Shown here: positions 1-9,765 of the stretch, one piece after another
Position numbering within the stretch: position 1 is the first letter of the stretch
Layout: every line of letters starts with the position of its first letter
Source of the DNA: Gemmatimonadetes bacterium 13_1_40CM_69_22
Lineage (GTDB): Bacteria; Gemmatimonadota; Gemmatimonadetes; Gemmatimonadales; GWC2-71-9
DNA length: 64,000 nucleotides
Direction of reading: 5' to 3'
Assembly (NCBI GenBank): GCA_001917665.1
Contig: MNEL01000057.1
Coordinates: forward strand, 20,157-84,156
Position numbers and translations under genes: made by a program
Notes under the pieces: generated by a model
What the model was told of the DNA's origin: nothing
The model's input: the letters and a program-made list of their open reading frames with translations, nothing else
Database searches by the model: none

Positions 1-729
1 TTCCTCGCGTTCCAGGCGGCGCAGTTCGCGACGCCGACCGACAGCGCCGTCAAGGAGTTCGCGACGCGCCGCATCGTGCGCGCGTTGGAGCGGCGCGCCG
101 CGACCGAGTACGAGCGCGCGCTGGCGCTGCGCTGGGCGGTCGCCGCCCACCTGCGCGGCGGGCGGGGCGACAGCGCGCGTGCGCGGATCGCCCGGGCGGC
201 GCCTGGCAGCGCCGGCCGGGAAGGCGATGCCTGGATCGTGCTCGCCCGCGTGATGAAGCTCGACTCGCTGGGGGATTGGCGGAGCGCGACCAGCCGACTG
301 AGCGCCTGGGCCCGCTCGGCGGCCGGCGGCCGGGATGCCGCGGCGCACTGGATCCTCGCACGGGCCGGTCGGGATCCGGGCGCCCACGCGATGGCGTTGC
401 ACCGTCTCGCTCGCCCCGACAGCGCCCCGCTCCCCGTGAGCCTGAGTCTCGACCTGGACGCGTGGGTCCGCCTGGGGGCGGCTGACACGACCGGCGCGCT
501 CGCGCTGTGGGACCGCGCGACACGTCGCTACGCCGTGCTGAGCGCGCCGTTCGATCTCGTTGCATCGCTGTGGCCGCTCCGGCTCGAGCAGGCGCGCGTC
601 GCCACGGCGCGCGGCGACACCGCGGCCGCCCGACGAGCGTGCGACAGCTTCGACGCTCTGGTGGGGTACGTGGATCAGGTCGCGCTGCCGCAGATCGAGC
701 GGGCATGCCGTCCGCACGAGCCCCGATGA
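1..729 (+). CDS. C-terminal part of a TPR-like protein (5' truncated)
   Basis: The reading frame is open from the first base of the window, so the gene begins upstream; 242 residues are visible. They form an alanine- and arginine-rich all-helical array with spaced helical pairs (for example around LARVMKLDSLGDWRSATSRL and LEQARVATARGDTAAARRAC), as in degenerate TPR or solenoid tails. In this genome type such tails often end Ser/Thr kinases or BTAD regulators, and the kinase at 12805-15642 ends in similar sequence, so this could be the tail of a paralogous kinase. That is inference: no kinase residues are in view. It ends convergently with the gene at 737. Confidence 0.6.
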   Translation, partial: FLAFQAAQFATPTDSAVKEFATRRIVRALERRAATEYERALALRWAVAAHLRGGRGDSARARIARAAPGSAGREGDAWIVLARVMKLDSLGDWRSATSRLSAWARSAAGGRDAAAHWILARAGRDPGAHAMALHRLARPDSAPLPVSLSLDLDAWVRLGAADTTGALALWDRATRRYAVLSAPFDLVASLWPLRLEQARVATARGDTAAARRACDSFDALVGYVDQVALPQIERACRPHEPR

Positions 730-736
730 GACCGGT

Positions 737-1339
737 TCAGGGACGCTCCACGCGGTAGACGGGATGGATTTCCCACAGGGCGCGCAACGACGAATTGCAG
801 CGCCCGTGCTTCGGGTCGATCGCATCGCGCCGGCGCGCGCCCGCCCGGTGATGGCCATCGAAGAATGCGGCGCCGACGATCTGCACTGCGACGGGCTTCG
901 CCAGCACGCCGCTTTTCGACCGCCTCCGGCCGGCGACCAGCCTTCCCAGGTCCGCGCGTGCCTGCCGATACGTGCCCCCGAGCTCCACCAGCGGGATCTC
1001 GGCCACGATGCAGGAATCGGCCGGGCTGTCCCGTCGATCGGTCAGCTCGATGTGCCAGTCGCCGTCGTCCTTGGACGTCTCGAGGCGGCGGACCCAGCCG
1101 CGCACCCGGTAGACGAGCAGCTCCCGCGCGGCGCGCGGCACGCACCAATCCCGGGCCGTGACCGCCGGCGGATTCCAGCTCTGCAGCATCTCCGAAATCG
1201 ACGCGGGCTGTGGCGTGATTGCGGCGAGCGTCGTGTCGATCTTCGCGCTCCAGCGGTAGCGCGGCTCCGCGCACCGCTGCCGCTGGGGCGGCGGTTCGGA
1301 CCAGAGCCCGACGAAGGTCAGGACGGCGACGCGCCACAC
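737..1339 (-). CDS. Hypothetical secreted protein downstream of ppk1
   Basis: A 200-residue protein with a GTG start 10 nt after the ppk1 stop, so probably the last gene of that operon. A short hydrophobic N-terminus (VAVLTFVGLW) suggests export, though it is a weak signal peptide. The body has alternating beta-type segments (WHIELTD, IVAEIPLVEL, VAVQIVGAAFFDG) and ends in a Gly-His-His plus Ala/Arg-rich turn followed by WEIHPVYRV. This C-terminal pattern recurs in small unnamed bacterial proteins, but I cannot give it a function. No Shine-Dalgarno is obvious, which fits translational coupling to the gene before it. Confidence 0.6.
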   Translation of the reverse strand: MWRVAVLTFVGLWSEPPPQRQRCAEPRYRWSAKIDTTLAAITPQPASISEMLQSWNPPAVTARDWCVPRAARELLVYRVRGWVRRLETSKDDGDWHIELTDRRDSPADSCIVAEIPLVELGGTYRQARADLGRLVAGRRRSKSGVLAKPVAVQIVGAAFFDGHHRAGARRRDAIDPKHGRCNSSLRALWEIHPVYRVERP

Positions 1340-1349
1340 GTCCGGCTGG

Positions 1350-4300
1350 CTACGCGCGCCCTGCTTCGGCGAGACGCATCAGGTGTTCCTGTGCGCTGGC
1401 GCGGACGGCGCCGGATGGCGCGGCACGGCGATAGTACGCGCCGTCCGGGCCCAGCTCCCATGCCGTCGGGTCTGCGAGCTCCATCTCGAGAATGCTGTCG
1501 AGTCGGGTGCGACAGTCGCGATCCAGAATCGGAGTGGCCACCTCGACCCGCCGGCGCAGGTTGCGGGGTCGCCAGTCGGCCGACCCGATGTAGTACTCGG
1601 GCTCACCGCCGTTGGCGAAGCAGAACATGCGCCCGTGCTCGAGAAAGCGCCCGAGAATGCTGATGACGCGAATCCGGTCGGAGAGCCCCGGCACCCCGGG
1701 GCGCAAACAGCAGATGCCCCGAACCACGAGATCGATCTCCACCCCCGCCTGGGAGGCGCGATACAGTGCGCCGATCACGTCGGCGTCCGCCAGGCCGTTG
1801 AGCTTGGCACGGATGCGCCCACCGCGTCCCGCGCGGGCGTACTCCGCCTCACGGTTGACGAGTGCGAGAAGGCGCTCGAGCATCTGTTCCGGCGCGACCA
1901 GCAGGCGGCGGAAGGTGACCCGGGGAGGCCGCGACGACCCGCTCAGCTCGTTGAACAGGTCGTTCACGTCGGCGCCCAGCTCGGGGTGCGCCGTGAGCAA
2001 TCCGAGGTCCGTGTAGACCGCCGCGGTCGCGGCGTTGTAGTTCCCCGTCCCGACGTGGACGTACCGCCGGATCCCACCGCCCTCGCGACGCACCACGAGA
2101 CCGACCTTGGCGTGCGTCTTCACGTCCACGAGGCCGTACACCACGTGGATGCCGGCGCGCTCCAGCTTCTTGGCCCAGTCCACGTTGCGCTCTTCGTCGA
2201 AGCGCGCCTTGAGCTCGACGAACACGAAGACCTCTTTTCCGGCTGCCGCCGCCCGCACCAGCGCGTCGGCGATGTGCGAGCGCCCGCCGGGCCGGTACAG
2301 CGTCAGCTTGATCGCCACCACGTCCGGGGCGTCGGCCGCCTCGACGAAGAAGCGCTCCACCGCGTCCGGAAACGAATCGTACGGGTGGTGCACGAGCACG
2401 TCACGCTCGGCCACGACGTCCAACACCGACGTCGCCGCCTCGAGGACGCGACGCCCGGGAAACGGCGGGTATTGCAGGGGTGGCCGGGGGAGGTCTGCGA
2501 TCTCGCGGAGGGCCAACGGGTCGAGTGGTCCCGCCATGTCGAACAGGTCGGCGTCGCCGAGCGTGCTGACGTGCGCCGCGTCCTCGAACTGCAGCTCGCG
2601 CAGCAGCAGGCGGCGCACATCGGTTCGCATCCCCTGCTCCACTTCGATCCTCACCGCGAGGCCGTACGGCCGTCGCTTCGCTTCCTCCTCAATGACGTGC
2701 AGCAGATTCTCGGCGTGCCGCTCGTCCAAGTCGAGATCCCCGCTGCGGGTGACGCGGAACGTGTAGGCGGCTTCGATCTCGCGGCCTCGATAGACGAGGT
2801 CCAGACACCCGCGCACCACCTCCTCGAGCGATACCAGCCCGCCGTCGTCCGGCAGCGGCACGAGGCGCGGCAGGCCGTCCGGCAGTTTCACATACGCGAA
2901 GTGCACGGGCCCGGTCACCGAATCACGCACCAAGGCGGCGAGCGACAGCCGCAGGTTCGCCATGACCGGGAACGGGTAGCCCGGGGCTCGGGTGATCGCC
3001 TGCGGCGTGAGCAGCGGAAAGACCTGGTCGACGAAGTAGCGGCGCAGCAGCACCCGCTCCGGCTCGCTCAAATCGCTCCAGCCCCGCACCCGGATGCCCT
3101 GGGCCTGGAGCGCGGGGAGGCACTGCTGCGCCCAGCAGTCCGCGTACCGCTCCAGGTGGGACCGCAGCCGGATGAAGATGGCGTCGAGCTGCTCCTTGGC
3201 ACTGAGCCCGTCCTCGCTCAGGTCCGCCACGCCCATCTGGAGCGCCCGCTTGAGGGCGCCGACCCGCACCATGAAGAACTCGTCGAGGTTGGTGCGGAAG
3301 ATCGACAGGAAGCGGACCCGGGCGAGCAGGGGAAGCGTCGCGTCCTCCGCTAGGGCGAGCACACGGGCATTGAACTCGAGCCAGCTCAGTTGGCTGTTCA
3401 AGAAGTGGTCGCGCAGGCCCAACGCGGACTCCTCGACCGCCGAAGGCCGTCGTTCCCGCAGGCCGGCGATGGCCCACTCACGCGTGATCACCCCCGGGGA
3501 GACAGTGGCCGAATCTCTCGATGCACCGCGTGGCCGCGGTCCGTTCGGCCATTCGGGCACGAGGTCCGAGCGCGCGGCGACGGCGAGGGCGGCGAGCGTA
3601 CGCGGCTCGTGCAGCACCGGCGCCCCGACGCGCTCGACGACCTCGGAAAGCGGCACCCACTGGATCTGCATTCCCTCGGGCACCGCCAGCCCCTTACCGA
3701 GCCGCCGCGCGAGCCACACTTCCAGTAAGGGACGGCCCGGCGCGGCCGGAACGGTCCCCAGCAGACGGACCTGGCCATCGGCGCTCCCGAACTCCGTGCG
3801 CAACACGTACCGGCAGCCCTCCTCACCGCTGCCGCTTCCGGCCGGGAGCATCAGCGTCCCACCGGCGTGGCGCAGCGCGATCTGTCCCTGCTCCAACGCC
3901 ATCACCGCCACCGCGCGATTCTCCTGCACCGCGCGCGCCAGCGCCTCACTCTCGAGCGCCTCGTGCAGCTTCTCGGCCCGCTCGCGCTTGCCGATCAACA
4001 GCGGGCGCACGTCATGGTCGTCGCGGAACGCGCTCACCAACCGATCGAGCCCGGGCCACCCGCGACGCAGGGTGCGGATCTTGAGCTCTTGAAACGTCCG
4101 GGCGAGCCCGCCGGCCCGAACTGTGACGACATCGTAGCACAGCTCGTAGACGGCCTCCGCGAACCAGCGGGGCCGGCTGCGGCGCAGCCGGCGCTCGGTC
4201 TCGAACTCGATTCGCGACGTCAGCAACTGGGGATCGATCAGCGCGCGGAGCCGACGCGCGGGGTCGGAGCTGCCCGCGAGCGCCGACGGCTCGTCGAGCT

Positions 4301-4571
4301 CCGCCACTTCGGCTTCGTACAGCTGGGTCGATCCCACTGCGCTCCCGGGCCCAGGCTCGACTCGCAGAGTCAGCAATCGCCGGTCGTCGATACGAGTCCG
4401 GAAACGGCAGGTGACACCCCGGCGGCGCAGGGTCCGGTCGGGCGCGTCGAAGTAGACGTCCCGGTTGAAGAGCGTCTCGATCGACCCCGCCCGCAGTCCG
4501 GCCGGCAGCGGCGCCAGGACGAGGCGGTTCAGCAGCTCGAGGCTCTTGACCTCCCCGCGATAGTCGCGCAT
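1350..4571 (-). CDS. ppk1: Polyphosphate kinase 1 with N-terminal CYTH and Nudix-like domains
   Basis: A 1073-residue fusion, against about 690 for ordinary PPK1. Residues 1-~205 look like a CYTH/triphosphate-tunnel domain (NRDVYFDAPDRTLRRRG, later ELKIRTLRRG). Residues ~215-330 resemble a Nudix fold lacking the REXXEE box. From ~385 it is full-length PPK1 (HFLNSQLSWLEFNARVL; TNLDEFFMVRVG). The autophosphorylated histidine lies in VKTHAKVGLVVRR (about His820) and the second active-site histidine in FLEHGRMF (about His979). PPK1 makes polyphosphate from ATP; CYTH domains bind or cleave triphosphates. The start at 4571 was chosen for its AGGAG and because the longer frame would run deep into the upstream gene. 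It is co-transcribed with the CotH-like/BamA genes. Confidence 0.93.
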   Translation of the reverse strand: MRDYRGEVKSLELLNRLVLAPLPAGLRAGSIETLFNRDVYFDAPDRTLRRRGVTCRFRTRIDDRRLLTLRVEPGPGSAVGSTQLYEAEVAELDEPSALAGSSDPARRLRALIDPQLLTSRIEFETERRLRRSRPRWFAEAVYELCYDVVTVRAGGLARTFQELKIRTLRRGWPGLDRLVSAFRDDHDVRPLLIGKRERAEKLHEALESEALARAVQENRAVAVMALEQGQIALRHAGGTLMLPAGSGSGEEGCRYVLRTEFGSADGQVRLLGTVPAAPGRPLLEVWLARRLGKGLAVPEGMQIQWVPLSEVVERVGAPVLHEPRTLAALAVAARSDLVPEWPNGPRPRGASRDSATVSPGVITREWAIAGLRERRPSAVEESALGLRDHFLNSQLSWLEFNARVLALAEDATLPLLARVRFLSIFRTNLDEFFMVRVGALKRALQMGVADLSEDGLSAKEQLDAIFIRLRSHLERYADCWAQQCLPALQAQGIRVRGWSDLSEPERVLLRRYFVDQVFPLLTPQAITRAPGYPFPVMANLRLSLAALVRDSVTGPVHFAYVKLPDGLPRLVPLPDDGGLVSLEEVVRGCLDLVYRGREIEAAYTFRVTRSGDLDLDERHAENLLHVIEEEAKRRPYGLAVRIEVEQGMRTDVRRLLLRELQFEDAAHVSTLGDADLFDMAGPLDPLALREIADLPRPPLQYPPFPGRRVLEAATSVLDVVAERDVLVHHPYDSFPDAVERFFVEAADAPDVVAIKLTLYRPGGRSHIADALVRAAAAGKEVFVFVELKARFDEERNVDWAKKLERAGIHVVYGLVDVKTHAKVGLVVRREGGGIRRYVHVGTGNYNAATAAVYTDLGLLTAHPELGADVNDLFNELSGSSRPPRVTFRRLLVAPEQMLERLLALVNREAEYARAGRGGRIRAKLNGLADADVIGALYRASQAGVEIDLVVRGICCLRPGVPGLSDRIRVISILGRFLEHGRMFCFANGGEPEYYIGSADWRPRNLRRRVEVATPILDRDCRTRLDSILEMELADPTAWELGPDGAYYRRAAPSGAVRASAQEHLMRLAEAGRA

Positions 4572-4582
4572 CCGGCTCCTGC

Positions 4583-7141
4583 TCAAAACGCGAACCCGGC
4601 CCGCACGTACACACGCGTCCCCTCCACGCTTCGCGCGGCGGCGACGCTCAGGGTGTTGGTCCGGCTCAAGAACGCGACCCACATACCGCCGCCCACCGCC
4701 GCGTGCCACCGGTCCGACGTCTCCCCAGCCAGGTAGACTCGCCCCGCGTCGGCCAATCCGAACACGCCGAGCTCCTCCGGCACCAGCATGAAGAGTCTGG
4801 CAAGGCGCAGCCGGAGCTCTGCGTTCCCGTACACCGCCCCATCACCGGCGAAGCGGTGCTCGGAAAAGCCGCGCACGGTCGCAGCGCCCCCGATGTACGC
4901 AGCCTCATGGAACGGATATGCCCCCCAAACTTTCTTCCCCGCGACCCGCAGTGCGAGGGTGGGTTGGAGCGGGATCGGCGCCGTCAGATAGGTCGCCACC
5001 TCCGCGTGCCCCTCGCCGAACGGCGCGGCGACGTCGTAGGCCGCCGCATACCAGCTGCCGCCGAGCGTGAGCAGTGCGCCCCGTCCCGGTGCCCGCACCC
5101 GATCCCGAGCGTCGAACCGCAGCTCCGCCCGCGCGCCGACCTGAAGGAAGTGCGGGACACCGGACGGCCGCAACGACCCGACGAGCGTCCCCGTGTCGAC
5201 CGTCGTTCGGGCGTACTTCAACAGTGGGCCGAGCGAGAACCGGGCAATGCCCGAGCGGGCGACGAACGACGGGCCGATCAAATACTGCTCTTGGCGCACC
5301 TTGTAATAGTCGTCCGACCTTGGCGCGGCGATCTCGTTGCCGAAGCCGTAGAAGCGCACGACCTCGATGCCCGATGCCCGAAGATCGAGGTCAGCGTCCA
5401 GGCCCCACGCGACATCGCGAAAATCGCCGGTAACCGCCGCGCGGAAGCGCTGCGCCGCGGTCGCGTAGCTCACGCTGAAACCGAGCTGCGACCGGTACGG
5501 ATCCTGGCGGAAACCGTACCAGGTACCGGTCTCGCCGATCCCGGCGACGACGCCCAAGTCCGGCGCGAAGAGGAGTCGCACGCCCGGATTCCAGCGGGCG
5601 CCCCAATCGCGCAGCTGTGGCTTGGTGGGATCATCCCGCGGCCCGTCCCGCGCCGCGCCGCGGTCGACGGACGTGCGCGGCCCGGTGATCAGCCGTGCCG
5701 GTGGATGGTCCATGTAGAAGTAGTTCCGCCCCCACCCCCGCGCCGAGTCCACGACTGCGCTCTTCCCCGCCCCGGTAATGACGCGCACGGTGATGCCGCC
5801 GTGGCCGGCCCCCCGCACGACGACCCGATCGTCCCCACCGTGCAGGTACAGCCGGACCTCGCTCGTTTCCTCCCGGCGGAACGTGCGGGCGAAATACGGC
5901 GTGCCGTCGGGCCGCGACAGCTGGACCGCCACCGCGCCGTCCCCGCGACGCTCCACCCCAGCGACGTCGGCCTCGTCCGTGGCCTGCACGTCGACCGAAC
6001 CCGCCAGCAAGGCGTAGAACCGGTCCGAGGCCATCCGCAGCAGATCGCGTCGCCGCTTGAGCGCGCGGGACAGCCGTGCACCGTCGCGCGCATAGTACTC
6101 GGGCGGCAACCGCCGCACCGCCGCGTCGATCACCGAGTCCGGCAACCGTGCCTGCAGCGCTCCCGCCACCGAATCCCACACCGGCTTCTCGAGGTCGACC
6201 AGCAGGCGGCGATCCAGCGCGCGACCGTCCCACGTGAGCCCGATCATGGCCGGATAGCGATCGCCGAAGCCGACGAGGTCCGGGTAATAGTAGCGCGCCA
6301 GCCCCGGGAGCACGCCGTCGAGCCGGGAGAAGGCCTGATCGCGATCCCGCGGGATCGGCCGCCAGACGTGGACGCCACCTTCATCGAACCGCGCCCAGCG
6401 CCACTGGTCGGGGTGGCGGTCCCAGTCGCCGACGAAGACGTCGAGCAGGCGCGCCGCGAGCAAGGCGCGCGAATCGACGCGATGACGCGAATCCCGCGTG
6501 AGGTGCTCCCACAGCTTCTGCGTGCTCGCGATCTTCTCCGCCCCTTCGAACCCGACGTCTTCCTCCGGATCGACCGTGGGACGCTCCTCCAGTTGGCCCA
6601 GCATCCCCTTGAATTCCGGAAACGAATCCAGGCGCGGGTCATCTGGCATCGCCACCAGTTGGGGCTCGGCGTGGTACACACCCGCCGCCCGCAACAGCGG
6701 ACCCACCACGAGGGCCCCAGCCGGATGGCTCGCGCTGATCTGATCCTGGAGGAGCCGCTCCACGAACGTCGCCCGGAGCTCGGGGGGCATCGCACCAGCG
6801 GGGTCCTTGTCGACGGACCGGAAGACGTACACGTGACCATCCGCGCCGCGGAGGCGGAGCGACTTCGTCTGGCGCCCGCCGCCGCGCTTGAGCGGCGTGA
6901 GTCCGCCGCCGAAGCGCGCCAGGTCGAGCACCGGCACCTGAATCGGCGTCGCCCAGAGGTTGCGATAATGCGCGCCCAGCAAAGCCCGATGCAGCCAGCC
7001 GGCGCTGTACTGGGGGCCCGCCGTCACGGTGGCGGAGCCCCGCGCCGGCGCGCCGGGTGACCGCGGCGGTGCCTGCCCCCCGAGCGGTCCGCTCCCGGCG
7101 GCGACCAACAGCAGGCCCCGGCACCCCAGTCTACGCGCCAT
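4583..7141 (-). CDS. CotH/kinase-like domain fused to a BamA-type outer membrane barrel (copy 1)
   Basis: 852 residues with a signal peptide (RRLGCRGLLLVAAGSGPLGG). Residues ~30-400 form a soluble domain with a VYVFRSVDKDP strand, a catalytic-loop-like GDWDRHPDQW (Asp241, His243, Asp245) and a metal-site-like PIPRDRDQAF (Asp266, Asp268). This order and spacing match the GN.D...N and DLD..F motifs of CotH and related atypical kinases. Residues ~560-852 are a surface-antigen/Omp85 barrel ending in GFAF, the terminal aromatic read by the Bam machinery. It starts 2 nt after the stop of its paralogue at 7144. Inference: a periplasmic phosphotransferase or sugar-phosphate-binding domain tethered to the outer membrane. 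No substrate is known. Confidence 0.8.
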   Translation of the reverse strand: MARRLGCRGLLLVAAGSGPLGGQAPPRSPGAPARGSATVTAGPQYSAGWLHRALLGAHYRNLWATPIQVPVLDLARFGGGLTPLKRGGGRQTKSLRLRGADGHVYVFRSVDKDPAGAMPPELRATFVERLLQDQISASHPAGALVVGPLLRAAGVYHAEPQLVAMPDDPRLDSFPEFKGMLGQLEERPTVDPEEDVGFEGAEKIASTQKLWEHLTRDSRHRVDSRALLAARLLDVFVGDWDRHPDQWRWARFDEGGVHVWRPIPRDRDQAFSRLDGVLPGLARYYYPDLVGFGDRYPAMIGLTWDGRALDRRLLVDLEKPVWDSVAGALQARLPDSVIDAAVRRLPPEYYARDGARLSRALKRRRDLLRMASDRFYALLAGSVDVQATDEADVAGVERRGDGAVAVQLSRPDGTPYFARTFRREETSEVRLYLHGGDDRVVVRGAGHGGITVRVITGAGKSAVVDSARGWGRNYFYMDHPPARLITGPRTSVDRGAARDGPRDDPTKPQLRDWGARWNPGVRLLFAPDLGVVAGIGETGTWYGFRQDPYRSQLGFSVSYATAAQRFRAAVTGDFRDVAWGLDADLDLRASGIEVVRFYGFGNEIAAPRSDDYYKVRQEQYLIGPSFVARSGIARFSLGPLLKYARTTVDTGTLVGSLRPSGVPHFLQVGARAELRFDARDRVRAPGRGALLTLGGSWYAAAYDVAAPFGEGHAEVATYLTAPIPLQPTLALRVAGKKVWGAYPFHEAAYIGGAATVRGFSEHRFAGDGAVYGNAELRLRLARLFMLVPEELGVFGLADAGRVYLAGETSDRWHAAVGGGMWVAFLSRTNTLSVAAARSVEGTRVYVRAGFAF

Positions 7142-7143
7142 GA

Positions 7144-9753
7144 TCAGAACGCGAACCCGAGCCGGAGGTAGATCGCGGTCCGCCTCGGACTGCGGGCCAC
7201 CGCGACACTCAGCGTGTTGGAGGCGCTCAAAGGCGCAAACCACAGCCCACCGCCGGCGGCGGCGTGCCAGCGGTCCGACGGCTCCCCGGAGACGTACACT
7301 CGCCCCGCGTCCGCCAGCCCGAAGGCGCCGAAGTCGCCAGGTAAGACGAGGGAGGGCCGCGCGAGTCGGAAACGGAGCTCGACATTCGCGTACAGCCCCG
7401 CATCGCCGGCGAAGCGGTGCTCGCTGTAGCCACGGACCGTGCCGGCCCCGCCGACGAACGCCGCCTCGTGGAACGGAACGCTCCCCCACACTCTCTTGCC
7501 GGCGATCCGAACCGCCAACGTGGGTCGCGTCGCAATCGCCGCCGTGAGGTAGGTCGCCGCCTCAGCGTGCGCTTCCTGAAACGGGGCGGTCACGTCCCAA
7601 AACGTCGGGTAGGCGCTGCCGCCCAGCGTGAGCAGCACGCCGCGGGTGGGGCTCGTGGCCCGGTCCCGTGTGTCGACGCGCAAACCGGCCTGCACTCCCA
7701 CCTGCCCCCAGCTCCCGATTCCGTACGGCCGTCTCGTGTCGATGAAAGTGCCGGAGAGAAGATCCGTGAACGCGTATTTCAAGAGGGGGCCGACCGTCAG
7801 CTCCGTGCGGCGCCCCAGCGGGAGCACCAGGGACGGCGCGACGAGGTATTGCTGCTGCTTGACCTTGTAGAAGTCGGTCGAGCCCGTGTCCGGCGTCTCG
7901 TTGCCGAAGCCGTAGAACCGCACGACGTCGAACCCCGACCAGTCCGCGCGTATCGCCACGCGCGCGGCGCCCGCCGTCCGAAAGTCGCCCGTGTACTCCA
8001 CGCCGAAGTTTCCCGCGCCCGTCGCGAAGCCCAGGCGAAAACTCATCGACGACTGGTAAGGGAAGCGGCGGAAGCCGTAGCTGCGCAGCGTGGCCCCGCC
8101 GCCCACGATCACCCCGACGTCCGGCTGGACACTGATCCAGGTCCACGGCGCCCAGGCACGTCCCTGGTCTCGCGGCTGGGCGTGGAACACGTCGGGCCGC
8201 TGTCGCGGAACCGCGGGTCGATGGTCGACTGCCGTGGTCGGTCCCGCCACGATCCACGTCGCACCCCGGCCGCCGTCGTACACGCGTGTCGACCGTCCCC
8301 GCCCGGCGACCCGCGAGGAATCCACCACCTCCGCACGTCCTGTATCGCTGATCACTCGCACGAGGATACTCCGCGTCGCCGCGCCCGAGATCGTCACGCG
8401 ATCGTCACTGCCCCGCAGATATAGGCGGATCTCCTTTGTCTCGGCGCGATCGAACGTGCGCACAAAATAGGGCGCTGCGATCGGTGCCGCCGGCGCCTTG
8501 GGGCGCCGCGCCAGGCGCAGGGTGACGCGGCCGTCGGCGCGTCGCTCGACAGCGATGAGCTCGGGGTGGTCCGTCGTCTCGATATCCACGTCGGCCGCGA
8601 GCAACCCGTACAGCTCGCCCGCAGCGGCCGCCAATCTGTTCCGCCGGTGCTTCAGAGCCCGTGCCAGGTCAGCCGCGTTGCCGCCGTAGTACTCGGAGGG
8701 TAGACGCCCGACGGCGAGGTCGATCACCGAGTCGGTCAGGCGCGCCTGCGTCGCATGGGCGACAGAGTCCCACACCGGACGCTCGAGATCGGTCAGAAAG
8801 CGTCGGTCGAGATCCTCGGCCCGCCAACTCAGCCCGTAGACGCTGCCGTAGTCGTAACCGAAACCCACCAGATCCGGGTGGCTGATGCGCGCGAGCCGCG
8901 GCAAGAGACCGTCGAAGCGCGAGAACGCTTCGTCGCGGTCGCGCGGGATCGGCCGCCACACGTGGCCTTCCGTTGCGTCGAAGCGCGCCCACCGCCATTG
9001 ATCGGCATGGCGATCGCCGTCACCGAGCAGGAGGTCGAGCAAGCGCGCCGTGAGGAACGCGCGGGAATCCACCCGCTCACGCGAGCTGCTCCGTCGCAGG
9101 TCCAGCAGGCGGTCCGTGCCCGCGACCTCGCTCGCGCCTGCGAACCCGCTCGCACCGCCCGGTCCCTCGCGCGGGCGCTCCTCGAGGATCCCCAGCATGC
9201 CGGCGAACTCTGGGCGGAAGTCGCCGAGGCGAGGATCGTCCGGCAGCACGACGAGGTACGGCTGCACGTGCAGCACGCCCGCCGCCCCGAGCAGGGGGGC
9301 CGCGACCAGCGCCGCGCTCGGATGCAGCACGCTGATCTGGTCGCGGACGACGCGTTCGGCGATCGTCTCGCGCAGGTCGGCCGGCAGCCAGCTCGGGTGT
9401 TTGTTCACGGAGCGAAACACGTATTCGCGACCGTCCGCGCCGGCGAGGCGGAGCGCGCGCGTCTGGGCACCACCGCCGCGCCGCAGCGGAGTCAGGCCGC
9501 CGGCGAAGGCTCCGAGGTCGAGCAACTCCACCTCGATCGGCGTGGTCCAGAGGTCACGGTAGTGGCGGCCGAACAGCACCTGATGCAGCCACCCGGCCCG
9601 ATACTCGGGACCGGCGGTGACGGTGACTGTGCGGGGCGGAGGCGGCGTGCTCGCGCCGCCCTGCCCCGTGGTCGCTCCCGGCGCGAGGCCGCCCGCCGCG
9701 ACGAGCGCCGCGCAAACCCAGGTTCGTTCACTCGAAGGCGTGGCGGGCGGCAT
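7144..9753 (-). CDS. CotH/kinase-like domain fused to a BamA-type outer membrane barrel (copy 2)
   Basis: 869 residues, a paralogue of the next gene along its whole length and in the same operon. A signal peptide (VCAALVAAGGLAPGATTG) leads to a soluble domain with EYVFRSVNKHP, GDGDRHADQW (Asp247, His249, Asp251) and PIPRDRDEAF (Asp272, Asp274), so all putative catalytic positions are kept in both copies. The barrel (from about residue 570) ends in LRLGFAF. The first Asp-Trp pair of copy 1 is Asp-Gly here, the clearest difference at the presumed active site. It starts 12 nt after the DUF4956 gene. Which lipid, wall or polyphosphate substrate it acts on cannot be told from sequence. Confidence 0.8.
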   Translation of the reverse strand: MPPATPSSERTWVCAALVAAGGLAPGATTGQGGASTPPPPRTVTVTAGPEYRAGWLHQVLFGRHYRDLWTTPIEVELLDLGAFAGGLTPLRRGGGAQTRALRLAGADGREYVFRSVNKHPSWLPADLRETIAERVVRDQISVLHPSAALVAAPLLGAAGVLHVQPYLVVLPDDPRLGDFRPEFAGMLGILEERPREGPGGASGFAGASEVAGTDRLLDLRRSSSRERVDSRAFLTARLLDLLLGDGDRHADQWRWARFDATEGHVWRPIPRDRDEAFSRFDGLLPRLARISHPDLVGFGYDYGSVYGLSWRAEDLDRRFLTDLERPVWDSVAHATQARLTDSVIDLAVGRLPSEYYGGNAADLARALKHRRNRLAAAAGELYGLLAADVDIETTDHPELIAVERRADGRVTLRLARRPKAPAAPIAAPYFVRTFDRAETKEIRLYLRGSDDRVTISGAATRSILVRVISDTGRAEVVDSSRVAGRGRSTRVYDGGRGATWIVAGPTTAVDHRPAVPRQRPDVFHAQPRDQGRAWAPWTWISVQPDVGVIVGGGATLRSYGFRRFPYQSSMSFRLGFATGAGNFGVEYTGDFRTAGAARVAIRADWSGFDVVRFYGFGNETPDTGSTDFYKVKQQQYLVAPSLVLPLGRRTELTVGPLLKYAFTDLLSGTFIDTRRPYGIGSWGQVGVQAGLRVDTRDRATSPTRGVLLTLGGSAYPTFWDVTAPFQEAHAEAATYLTAAIATRPTLAVRIAGKRVWGSVPFHEAAFVGGAGTVRGYSEHRFAGDAGLYANVELRFRLARPSLVLPGDFGAFGLADAGRVYVSGEPSDRWHAAAGGGLWFAPLSASNTLSVAVARSPRRTAIYLRLGFAF

Positions 9754-9765
9754 CGGTCACTCTCG

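Noticed and set aside
4703..7060. A 785-codon plus-strand open frame
   Set aside because: Mirror of the CotH-like/BamA gene; no motif, no Shine-Dalgarno.
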